Assembly: GCA_030760725.1 (NCBI GenBank)
Contig: JASWHV010000012.1
Location: forward strand, 40,765,652 to 40,829,651
Reading direction: 5' to 3'
Source: Neostapfia colusana
Lineage: Eukaryota > Streptophyta > Magnoliopsida > Poales > Poaceae
DNA: 64,000 nt
How positions within the stretch are numbered: the stretch's first letter is position 1; every line of letters begins with the position of its first letter. Position numbers and translations under genes: made by a program. A model generated the notes under the pieces. That model saw only the letters and a program-made list of their open reading frames with translations, made no database searches and was not told where the DNA came from. Shown here piece by piece: positions 21,601 through 32,025 of this stretch.

Positions 21601-21845
21601 TTCGTCGGTTCAAGGTGAAAGGGAAGTTATCACCTCGATACATCGAACCCTTCAAGATTTTGGAGAGGAAAGGCGAAGTGGCATATCAGTTAGAACTACC
21701 GTCTCGCCTATCAGATGTGCACGATGTATTCCATGTGTCACAACTCAAGAAATGCTTAAGAACACCCAAAGAGATGTTACCCATGAATGAGGTTGACGTA
21801 CGAGAGGATCTTTCATATGCCGAGCAGCCGGATCTGTTTTCCTAG
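18620..21845 (+). pseudogene. pol: Protease, RT, RNase H and integrase of element B, without chromodomain
   Basis: It starts just after the gag stop with VNHVTMEEAQ and the protease site LFDSGATHLF. RT has FIDD near 19650, RNase H YCDAS near 20095 and integrase CDTC near 20845, followed by the DDE core. Breaks are a TAA at 18956-18958, a TAG at 19946-19948, a frameshift near 20295 and a TGA at 20877-20879 (CGA in A). The C-terminus jumps from LSYAEQP directly to DLFS and a stop. About 130 bases found in A, which encode the chromodomain, are absent, and the frame stays open across the deletion. Confidence 0.87.
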
Positions 21846-21852
21846 AGTCACC

Positions 21853-21883
21853 AATCTCGAGGACGAGATTTCTTTTAAGGGGG
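21853..21883 (+). other. Pre-PPT hairpin and polypurine tract of element B
   Basis: The stem-loop AATCTCG-AGGA-CGAGATT is at 21853-21870 and the tract AAGGGGG at 21877-21883, eight bases before the LTR. Confidence 0.8.
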
Positions 21884-21890
21884 CTAGAGT

Positions 21891-24800
21891 TGTAACACCC
21901 CAAAATGTGTTAAAAATGTGAATATAAAATTTTTGGACGTAATGCATGTGGAGAAAAATTCAAACTCAAATTGGAATTCAAATTTGAATCAAAACAAAAA
22001 AGAAAAAAGGAAAAAGAAAAACGACCAATGGGCCGAAACCCACCTCAGCCGGCCCAGCAACCCGTGGCTGTTTTCCCCTCCCCCTCTCTCTGCCGCACGG
22101 GGCCCACATGTCATCCCTCCCCCCCCCCCCCCCCCCCCCCCGCTTCTCCCCCAACCGCCACCAATCCTCCCGCGCCGATCGCCGCTGCCTCGTCCGAATT
22201 CCACGCAACGAGCCAAGATTTTCGGCCAAGCGGTGCTACACCATCTGAACCGACCCGCCGCCTCCCCTCGTGCCTTTAAACTCAAGAAAACCACGTCGGT
22301 TTCCCTCACTGCTGTGTTTTTGGCTCTGGTGAGAACCAAGGCATCCTCAGCCATTTTCTTCCGATCCCCGTCCGGTCTTTCCGATCTAACACGCGTGGCA
22401 TGCCCCACCGCCGCCGGGGGGTCCTGCAGGCGAAGGAAACAACGTGTCTTGCACTCCAACAGTCGTTCCGACGAGCACCGAGTGCCATTGCCGGACTTCG
22501 ACGCCGCCAACCGACTTCCAGGGCCTCCGAGTGCAGGAAAATCCCTAGGTGAGCTTCCCCTACCCCTCCACAGCTGATCCGTGCAAAAAGATGCGAGTTC
22601 TAACGTCTAGCGGCAAAAACCGAGGCTACGCCGGCGAGATCGCCGCTCCCCGCGCCGCGCTCGCGGGCTGGCTCCGGCCAGGGCGACGTGGCCCCCTGTG
22701 GCCCGTCCGTTTTAAATCGTGCGGTCCTGAATAGATTTAACCCGTACCGCTTCGCGATCTAATCTCAGCCCTCCGTTTTAAATCCAACGGCCCACATCAG
22801 CCCTGCATATTAAACCCCGAGAAACTTACGAGCTACCCCCCGGGGTTCTGAGGAAATAGGATCTAGCCCCGAAAACTTCTGATCTTGCCCCTGGAACTTC
22901 AGAAATTCATGTAAATGCATTTAAAAAAATCAGTTTTAGCCCCTGGACTTAATAAGAATTAGGAAGACCTCCCTGTTTTGCACACTTAGACCCCTGAAAA
23001 TTTAGAAAATGAGAAATGGGGCCCACTGCAGTGTGAATTTACACATCAGCCCCTAAGGGTTATTAATTTCAGAAAATTGAATATGTAAATAGGATTTAAA
23101 TTTAAACATAGGTGAAGGTTAGTTGAATTATTCTAACCCTGTTGAAAATTGGTAGAACAATCTGAGGTCTGAATTTAGAGGGGAAATAAACTTTTAAACT
23201 AAATGAGATTGCTGTTTTGTGATTTATTCCTGAAATACACCTTTTAGGCATTAAACAAATTTAAATGTGGGAAAATGAATCTAAGTCACCAAAAAGGGGT
23301 AGGGAAAAATTTATAAAGGTTCTGTTTAGGTAATTGGAACAGTAGAAATTTTTGTATGAATTTAGGTTGCTGTTTAATTGCTGGAAATTCATTTTTATGC
23401 TAGAAAATAATTCTAAAATTGGGTAAAAATAAATTTAAATTGATTCCATCAGAGAGGAAGTCAAAAGATATGTTATTGGACATTTTAGATCAGTACATGT
23501 TCTGTTTAGGTGATATATTGTGCTATTTTAGTATTAAAAGTTACTTTTAGGTATGGAAAATAAATCTGAAAATATAGGAAAATAGGTATTACCTAATTAG
23601 AAAATGTCAAGTGAGGTCCCCAAGTCCAAAACTTCAAATCAAGATTTTGTAGAAGACCTGAAAACCTATTTGGAGTAGGAAATTATCTTTCATGCAAATT
23701 TTGTGGCTAAGAAGTGTATTATCTAATATAAAGAATTTGTTCAAATTGAAAATTCATATATACTGTGCACTTAGAAATCTAAATATTAAAGATAGAGACA
23801 ATATATATGTTTAAAAGTGCATGTATGCTTAGAATCAACATATCTAGGGTAAACACAACACTTAAATATGTGTATGACTTTCATATGTATGTATGTGTGG
23901 TTTGCATGAGTGGAAATGTGGACTATGGCTTATGGAATGTTGTTTTCTTTTTTTTGCTATGTGTATTGGCATAAGTAGAACCAGCCCCAGAGCAGGTTCT
24001 CACCTTTCAAGACCAAGACTTTCCCTTCCCAGAGCATCAGGAAGAAGGCAAGTGTCCTTCACCACTTTGATCCTATACTAGGATGTGTAGTTAGAATTTA
24101 ATTGCACTGTCAATTTGGAATATGACACCCAAGCTAGGAAGTTTTTCAAGAATTGCATTATCTTATTGCCTTGTAGCCTTGGGTTGGGAGTTATGTTATT
24201 ATGCCATTCATTTACAATACTCATGCTTAGCCATGCTTAGAATGGGATAAATGGGATATGAGATCATCAATTTGTTTACTTTACCCTTGAATGAGATATT
24301 ATGAATTATGTAGAGGTAGGGATCTAGGCAAGTTGGATGCTTTGGTTGGTGCTGCGTGCACGAGACTCGGGTGTGTGTATAGTACTTGCCTGGATCCTAA
24401 GGACCGGTTCATGGAGCATGTAACCTGGCTTTACCGTGCCAACCACATGCTGAGATGGGGCAGCTTGGCCAATTAATTAGGCGTATCTCCGGCGTAGCAG
24501 GGGTGTTTGGATGGTGCGGGGAGTAGGTGTCAGCTGGACTACCATATGAACAGCAAGGCTCAAGAGGGGGCCACTGCAGCAGGGTTGAAGCCTATTGTAT
24601 GCTGTTAGGGGTGAAACCTCAATGGGCCCACGGTCGTCGGAAATCCCTTTGTAAGGGCCTCATAGTGATCTCCTGGCTACACACCTCGGAAGTGTGAACG
24701 TGGTTCGCGGCCACTAGAATAATGGAGGTTCTTTTAGTCCACCCGGCAACGGGGGATGAAATCACTTCATGTGGGTACAATGGTGCAAACTCTGCAGAGT

Positions 24801-25453
24801 CAAAACTGTCATGACAGCCGTGCTCACGGTCAAGAGCGGCTTGGACTTATTCATGATTAGAGGATGATGAATTGGGAAGTTGAGGATGTTAAGTGGGGAG
24901 CTTAACATTGGAAATGATGTTATGATTACTTGATATTGATGATGATTTAGGGGAATTGGGACCATTTCACCTATGTAGTAATGTAGGTGCTTAATAAGCT
25001 AAGGTGATAGGCATTGGTTGTGTAGTGCTTTACCATGAGTTCAGCCTTTCCTTGTTCTAGCCATGCATGACATAACTTTCCCACACTTGCTGAGTACTAA
25101 CGGTACTCAAGCTTGCTTTTCTGTTGGTTTCAATTGATGCTCAGGCCAAGGGAATGACGTGGTATTCAATGACCAAGACTTCGGACCCGAAGAAGGATTC
25201 TAGGTTCACGGAGTCCCCCGGGCAACACCTGTGATGAAGCCCACAAGACTTATTTTCCGCTGTTGTTTTATTTACATGTTATGAACATATTATCGTCCAT
25301 CGAGACGTTATGCAATGTAAGACTTATTTATATTCGAACACTAGGCTTGTAATATAATGATGCTTCACTATTTGTCACCACATGTATGAGAAAATGATCC
25401 TGGCATACATGTGGGAGTCACTCTGTCGTTCTTCGGATAAACCGGGTGTGACA
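21891..25453 (+). repeat. 3' LTR of element B (3,563 bp)
   Basis: Same ends as the 5' copy. The C tract near 22118-22141 is much longer than in the 5' LTR, a simple slippage difference. The two LTRs differ at many sites, clearly more than the J pair. The split reading frame is at 23979-24047 and 25145-25203, palindromes at 24789-24829, a hairpin at 25091-25109 and an inverted repeat at 25379-25413. Confidence 0.92.
23979..25203 (+). other. Split short reading frame in 3' LTR B (23979-24047 and 25145-25203)
   Basis: Same donor, acceptor, phase and lengths as the 5' LTR copy. The joined frame ends in NDQDFGPEEGF and TAG. The GP here matches family A, where the 5' LTR of B has GH. Confidence 0.55.
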
Positions 25454-25458
25454 CCACC

Positions 25459-26621
25459 ACCGCCGGCTCACAACAGATTGGGAGAGTTAATGAGGACTAG
25501 GCCTCCTACTTTTGCCCAAGCTATTGATTCTATGGAGGCAGATGATTGGTTGAAGTTCATGGAAAAGAAGCTTGCTATTGTTCAGTGCAATGATCGGGAG
25601 AAAGTTCTCTTCGTATCGCACCAACTTATGGGAGCATCCGCTGACTGGTGGGACGCTCTTTGCAATGCTCATGTCAACCAGGAGACTATCACTTGGGCTG
25701 AATTCAAGGAGAGTTTCCGCTCTAATTACATCCCTGCTGGAGTCATGATGCTTAAAAGGCAAGAGTTTGAAGGTCCCCGCCAAGGAAGAAAGAGCGTGAA
25801 TGAGTACCTCAACAAGTTCACGCAGCTGTGAAGGTATGCTCCAGAAGATGTCAACTCGGATCAAAGGAAGCAATACTTGTTCATGAGAGGATTGAACAAT
25901 GAGATCCAAGTTTAGCTGCTCAACAATGATTATGCAAACTTCTAGAAGCTCGTTGACAAAGCTATAGTGGTTGAGAGCAAGATCCGTGAGATTGAGCAAG
26001 AGGGCAAGAGGAAGGTGACATACCAGCCACGAGGGAGCAATGTACGTCCCCGTTTCATGCCATCAGCTGCACCAAAGTATGGCTCGTCCGCTTCTACTTT
26101 CTGCCCTGCAATTCCACCTCGCCCTAATAAACCACCGCAGCAACGTCCTGTTATGCAAGCACCTCGTATGCCTTTGCCTCCTTCGCCCCGTCCCGACATG
26201 GGCGCCTATGCTCAAAACCAGCCTCGCCCCAATATTCCTGCTGTTTTGGGCAACAAAGCATGCTTTTCATGCGGAGAGGCGGGACACTTTGCAAGTCAGT
26301 GCCCGAAGAAAGGCCTTGGAAGCCAACCAACGCACCAAAATAGAACCCACGGCCGAATGGAGGAGCTACGCAAGGTAACCGTGGGCAGCAGAACTACGTT
26401 TGTGGCAACGTGAATCATGTCTCCGCTGAGGAAGCACAACAAGCTGATGACGTTGTGATTGGTGTGTTCCTTGCCAACTCCAACCCAGCCACTGTTTATT
26501 TTATTCCGGAGCATCCCATTCACTCATATCATCCAAGTATGTTGCCAAGTATAATCTGCCCGTATCACACATGAAACACACTATGTTTGTTAATTCTCCC
26601 GGTGGAGAGATGAGGACTAAT
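25459..26621 (+). pseudogene. gag: Gag body and start of protease of element E
   Basis: This continues the frame from 12613. The gag domain is recognisable (ADDWLKFMEKK, ADWWDAL, YIPAGVMMLK), followed by a zinc knuckle CFSCGEAGHFASQC near 26260. In-frame stops lie at 25829-25831, 25913-25915 and 25943-25945, and the frame shifts after about 26340. The protease active site region (26490-26530) is decayed, with SGA no longer readable in one frame. The gene is cut by solo LTR K at 26621 within the motif FVNSPGGEMRT. Confidence 0.85.
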
Positions 26622-27016
26622 TGTAACACCCCAAAATCCTGTTAAGAGGGGAATTTAAAAATTTTTGGACGTATTGCATGGGCTGCAGAAATTCAAACTT
26701 AGTTGGAATTCAAATTCAAATTCAAACCAGAAAAGAAATGGAAAAAGAAAAAGAAAAACAGAAAAAAACCGGCCAGTGGGCCGAAACCCACCAGCCGGCC
26801 CACCCCATCCCGTGCCAGCCCGCAGCCGCGCGCCCCCCTTCTTCCCACTGACACGCGGGGCCCGTCAACCTTTCTTCCTCCTCGCGCTCACGCCCGCGCT
26901 CGGCCGGACTCTTCTCACCCCGAATCATAACCGCCCCGGATCCTCGCGTATCCCAGCCGAATTTCAATCGTGGGCGACGCAAACTCGATCACAACCGAAC
27001 GCCGCCCTCCCCCGTC

Positions 27017-27023
27017 TATAAAA
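27017..27023 (+). promoter_or_regulatory. TATA box in solo LTR K
   Basis: TATAAAA lies about 395 bases into the LTR. CTCCG|GTGAGAACC follows about 55 bases downstream, the same spacing as in LTR A. Confidence 0.65.
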
Positions 27024-27905
27024 ACCCCAGCACCGTCCCGTTTCCCCCCACAATCCGCCGATTTTCTCTCCGGTGAGAACCCGAGCCCCTCCGGCGAATT
27101 CTGCTCGATCTACGCTCGGGAATTCTGATCTAACTCACTGGTCTTGATCCACCGCCTCCGGGGAACCTTGCAGGTGCAGAAAACTCGGTGATTTGCGGTT
27201 CAAACACAGCGCCGACGAACCTCGCCGTGAATTCACCTCGGACCTCATCGCCGAACGCTTTTCGGGATCTCCGAGCTCAAGAAAACCCCCGAGGTGAGAT
27301 CCCCGACCTCCCCTCTACCGATCTATGCCATAAAATCACAGTTCTAGGAAGAATTTACGAAGATCCGAAACTCTCCGGCGAGATCGCCGCCTCGCGCCGC
27401 CGTGCGCCGCCGGGCAGCGCCGCCCGCGCTCGATCAGAGCGACGTGGCCGCTTGTGCGCCGTTTATTTTAAATCGCACGGTAGAGTTTAAATCCCCGCGT
27501 ACCGGTTCGATGTTATAATCTCAGCCGTCTGTTTTAAATCGGATGGTCCACGTCAGCCCCGCGTTATAAAGACTGGAATTCTTACGCGCTACCCCCTGGG
27601 GTTCTCGGAAAATAAGAGCTAGCCCCGAAAACTTCTGATCTAGCCCCTGGAACTTCAGAAAATCATGTAAATTCATTTAAAAATCAGTTTTAGCCCCTGG
27701 ACTTAATAAAAATTAGGAAAAACCCCTCCGTTAAGTGTAGCTAGACCCCTGGAAGTTCTTAAAATAATATAATGGACCCTGTAGTGGGGTGAGTTTACCT
27801 TTTTAACCCTAGTTGATATTAAAGTTAGGAATTTGAATATGTGGCTAATATTTAAAATTTAAAAGGTGGAACAAACATATTGTCAAAGACAAATTAAAAA
27901 CTTTC

Positions 27906-30900
27906 TGACACGACCCTATTGGTCCTGTCGAGCCAGGATCACGCTGAGGGGTGCTGCGTTGCACAGCACCGTATAACACACGTCAAAGGTACAAAGCGGA
28001 AGCAGAACTTTTATTACATAAACAAGTTTATGAACATGTTTACATCAAAATAAGTTTAGTCCACACTCGCGGGCGTAGACTAAGCATCAAGTGCATGTTC
28101 AGCCCTTGAACGTGTCCTTGCTAGCACACACGCACACTAACTCTGCGGCGTGCACGACTCCCACTCGACGGGGTTCCCCTCCTGGGGTTCCGTCTCCTCT
28201 TCGGGAGTCCCTTCCTCATAGAACCCTGCAAAAGCTTCAAACACAAGCAGTGAGCACGAAGGCTCAGCAAGTCTGACCCGTCTCACCTAAACATGGAACT
28301 TCTACATGAGGGTACTGGGTTACATGAGGTAAAAATCATTTGCAAGGACTCGCCTAATTAGTAGAACCTTACTTTCAAGTTTTAGCAGCAGGTTGTGGAG
28401 AACCTTACGCGAAGGTACATGAGAGAGCCGCAATCAAACAAGAAACACATTTCTCTCATGTACTTTGCCCAAAGTTGGAAAGAACTTTAGTTAGCTCTAA
28501 GATACAGCATATCATTAACAATCAATGCCCATCTTTCAATCAGCAACATTTTAACATGTAACTAGCCTGTTCATTCTACGTCACGGTACAGTGAACAAGT
28601 GGTACTCACTGACCGCGAGAGACGGCGATTATAATCGATTTACACCTGCAGGGTTACCCGAACAACCCGTCACGTACGCCCGTACTCGATGTTGCCTACA
28701 ACAACCATCACGGACGCCGTACGCGACTACCTTTCACCCGTTAGCCAAATATTGAACCGGTCCCATCGTCCCGAGCAAGAGGTCTCTGCACGCGCATCTC
28801 TGTGCCGCCTGCCGATTTACACCTCGAGCTCTCAACCTACCCTCTGAACGACGGGCAATGCCTCAATACCCAGCTACCCGAGTTACATCAGTTTCCCGGT
28901 TTCCATATAGCCGGTAGGTCTTCGGTACTGTTCTAGCTTGTTCAACAGGCCCGCACACGGCTCGGTCCTCAATCGACACAGGCGGAGCTACAGCACACAG
29001 GCCCCAAAGTCCTGCTGCCCTTACTCTCCGCTCGGTCTCATTTTCTTGCCATGTGTATCATGTGCTATCTCTACCCGAGCAATGTGCCTCTAGCCTATTC
29101 TCGCGAGTAGTTCCAACTACTCGACTTGTACCGAATCCTACTCTATCCTAGCAATGCAGTGGCTAACGAGGTTTGCAATCCTAAACCCAACCCGTGGTTT
29201 TCTTGGCCATGCAGTTGGATTTCCAAACAAGACTCTAATGCACAGAATAAAGGAAACAAGTATGTGCTCAAAACAATAAAAATTTGTAAAAAGGTTAATG
29301 CAAACCGGAGCTTGCCTTGCTGCTCTTGGTCGTAGGCTAGCTGTTCCTCCGGAGTAACGAAGTCTAGGACTTCGGGTTCCTCCTCGACCTTAGCGACTAC
29401 ATGATAGAAACAATACATGTATTAATTTAATGCATTTGTATTAAGTTTGAAGTTGTGAAGTCTATAACCTTTGCTAGATAGACCTAATGACTGTGAAACT
29501 TTTACTGTGGCTTGGTTACAACCTAAACAAAGACTTGGTCAAGTTTTAGTTGCAGCAAATCTCATTTGAGCCCTCCATAATTAATTATGTCCTTGACCTT
29601 AATTGGAACTCTTAGGGTGTTCTAGGAATTTTCATGAAACAAACTATGCCTTCCTGAAAACTAGATTTTCAGAGGGTTCTAATGGAGTTGGTATCACTTA
29701 ATTTGGAAGTCTCCAACTAAAGATATGAGCTAAACAATTTCAGAGAAAATTCTGAAAATGTTTCTGAACATTTTCTATTTTCTTTGGAACAGTTTCACTA
29801 ATCACACCATTAGGTGGATTAAATGAGCTCAAATGGATCTGAAATTTTTATGGTAGTTCAAGGATATTTTGGTGAATATCTCAGCAAAATTTCAGGATTT
29901 TCCTCCAAAGGATTCTCCAGTTAAAATTCCTAACAGTTTAAAATTTAAGGAATTAATTCTGGAGAATTAAGGAATTTCATGAAGTGAAACTTGATTTTCT
30001 GGAAAGTACTCAGAGAGCTGAATCCAGCAAAATTTGGTTCACTCAATTTGGAGCTTTCTAGCCAAAGTTATAAGGATTTGAAGTTTGAAGGAAATCTGAA
30101 AATCGGGGAAAAGTTTAAACTCGCGCGTGGGCCCAGGGGACACGCGTCGCACGCCTAGGCGATGGCACACCGCGGCCCACAAGGATTTTGCGCGCCAGCA
30201 CACCCGATCCCGGCCGCAGCCGGATCCCGATTCAAAATATCGGCCGCTGACAGCTGGGGTCCACCCCCTTCTTCAACCTCGCGACACCCGCGCCCCGCCG
30301 CCGAGGGACCTCGCCGGAGGGCTCGCCGCCGGCTGCTGTACAGCTCCAAACTTCTTGATTCTGGCCGCCCCTGCCTACTTTTACTTGGGGAATAGGATCC
30401 GAGGGTAAGCTGCTCATGACAACGGCCGGAGCATGGTCGGCGACGAGCCGCCATATCGGAATGACCTCGGCCATGTCGGCTGACTCTCCTAGTATCTCAG
30501 CTACTTGGGAAATCGGTCGGGGAGCATCAGTGGACCTCAGAGAAGGTCGACATGAGCTCGAGGCAGCTCGGGGAAGGCCCGAAATAGGTCCTCACCGTGC
30601 GCCCGATACCCCCCCCCCCCCCCCGTTCGTTCCGCCATTAGTAGACCTTAAATTACGCCGGGCACAGAGGTTCTCTGGCCCAGAGTTGTGAAGGCAACTT
30701 GTGCGTTACCGTGTCTAGCTCGTGTGGGAGTGGCCTGAGGCCCTCTAATCCTTTCTAGAGCACGAATTAAACAGAATCGTACCCGAAATTCGTTCTGCAC
30801 ACAGAAAGGGGAAAAGTGGAAATTCGCCGCCGGTGAGCAACCACTCGAGCTGTGGCTCGGGGATGAGCAGCACCGGTCACCCGCGCGTCCAAGGTTGCCT

Positions 30901-31956
30901 TGGCTCGGGCGTGACAACGTCCAGGTTGGGCTGTCCACGAGAGCCCGAGGTGCGGCGGTTCCAAGTTCCGAGTTTGATCTTTCGGCACAGCCGATATCAA
31001 TCGGTTTCAACCGAATTCTAGCAATGGGGAGGATGGAGGAAGGTCTCTAGTACCTTGCTGGGACTCTGGAGTGGAAGGAGGGACCTGCGATCAGCGTCCT
31101 CCGATCAAGTCCGAACTGCGGAAACTTTCGGCCAGTGCTGGGTTCTTGCGGGAAAACACGTCGGTACCTCGGCCGAGGAGGGGGGCAGGCGCCTTAAGAA
31201 GGCTCTGCACCGCCTCATGCCCGCGCGTGGGCAAGCAGCTGGTGGCGCGGTGGCTGGCCTCGGTGGCGATCACCGCTGCGGCTCGGCGACCCGAGTGAAA
31301 AGTCTCAGTCGGTTTGTGTTGAAGTAGAGGCTGACATGTGGGTCCCACCCTTCCTTTTAACCTCTGAAATTTACTTCTAATCACTGTTGTAAACAGTGAA
31401 CCCCATACTACCCTTGGCAATTCAAATTATTCCCCCATGAGCCATTTGAATTGATCAAAGTTCAAATGAGGTTTGGTTTGAATGAATTTCAGCACAAGTT
31501 CAGTTTGAAATTCAAATAAAGTTTGAATTTCTCCCCCTTAGCTCATGTCAAGATCAACTCCAAATGGAGTGAAAATTGGTGTGTGAGCTCACAAAAATGT
31601 GCTGAGTAAGAATATGCCTTCCACTTTCAAATTCATGGTATAAAAACAGTTTGAATTTGAATATGTTTTCAAACTGCCCCCTTCCTATCTATACCCAAGA
31701 TGACCTCAAAAAGGTTTTGAATTTGGGTGAAACTTGGCATGGACATCCTTAGCAAAGTGTAGGAGTTTTTCCTATGTCCAGACCATCTATATCACATGTG
31801 GGAAATACCACTTTTGCAATGTGCAAGTTTGTTCCCTAATGAGCATGTTGATAATTGTTACTTGCTCTTCATTTGTGTTCATCATTCTTCCTCAAATGAG
31901 GTGTGTGGTGTGGGGATGAACACTACAAATGGGTGTCAAAAACTGAGGCCCTTACA
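27906..31956 (-). repeat. 3' LTR of element J (4,051 bp)
   Basis: On the minus strand it runs TGTAAGGGCC to GGTCGTGTCA. It has a GC-rich block at 30120-31350, a C/G tract at 30609-30624, a strong stem at 29101-29120 (9-bp arms, 2-nt loop, CGAGTAGTT arm), the split reading frame, and AATAAA on the minus strand at 28010-28015. A 7-bp hairpin at 27950-27970 is next to ATCCTGG (27933-27939, minus), a motif found near the end of every chromovirus LTR here. Confidence 0.92.
28137..29396 (-). other. Split short reading frame in 3' LTR J (exon a 29316-29396, exon b 28137-28225)
   Basis: Exon a (81 nt) follows ATGTAG and ends CAAG|GCAAGC. Exon b (89 nt) follows TTTTGCAG and ends in a TAG. The intron would be 1,090 nt and phase 1 is preserved. 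The peptide is very acidic (EEEPEVLDF, YDQEQQ, then FYEEGTPEEETE). Little nucleotide identity to LTR A remains, yet exon order, phase, GC-type donor, intron length and terminal TAG agree. This is the strongest support that the frame is selected. Confidence 0.55.
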
Positions 31957-31960
31957 TTCC

Positions 31961-31991
31961 TCCCCCCTTAAAAGAATCTCGTCCCGAGATT
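31961..31991 (-). other. Pre-PPT hairpin and polypurine tract of element J
   Basis: On the minus strand AATCTCG-GGA-CGAGATT (31975-31991) precedes the purine tract (31961-31969), which abuts the 3' LTR within a few bases. Confidence 0.82.
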
Positions 31992-32025
31992 ATAAGGTGA
32001 AAATGAGAGAGAGGACGGTGGAAAA

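Larger units (their letters stand above)
12614..25453 (+). mobile_element. Element B: full-length Ty3-gypsy chromovirus-type element lacking its chromodomain
   Basis: B is complete from LTR to LTR, with target duplication CCACC on both sides (12609-12613 and 25454-25458). It has ORF0, gag, protease, RT, RNase H and integrase in the same order as A and is clearly related to A in protein sequence. Pol carries four in-frame stops and one frameshift, and ORF0 has one stop. Its pol end is deleted for the chromodomain. B inserted in the Pro-rich linker of E gag. Confidence 0.92.

Noticed and set aside
21918..22577. 219-codon plus-strand frame in 3' LTR B
   Set aside because: It starts at GTG, crosses U3 and the promoter region and is broken in the 5' LTR. 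Only its last part overlaps a candidate exon.
29143..29418. 91-codon minus-strand frame in LTR J taken as a gene
   Set aside because: Only 29316-29396 matches the acidic exon of other LTRs. The rest reads into putative intron and has no counterpart.
30155..31420. Several 75-120 codon frames on both strands of LTR J
   Set aside because: Overlapping frames in GC-rich sequence without homology, motifs or agreement with other families.
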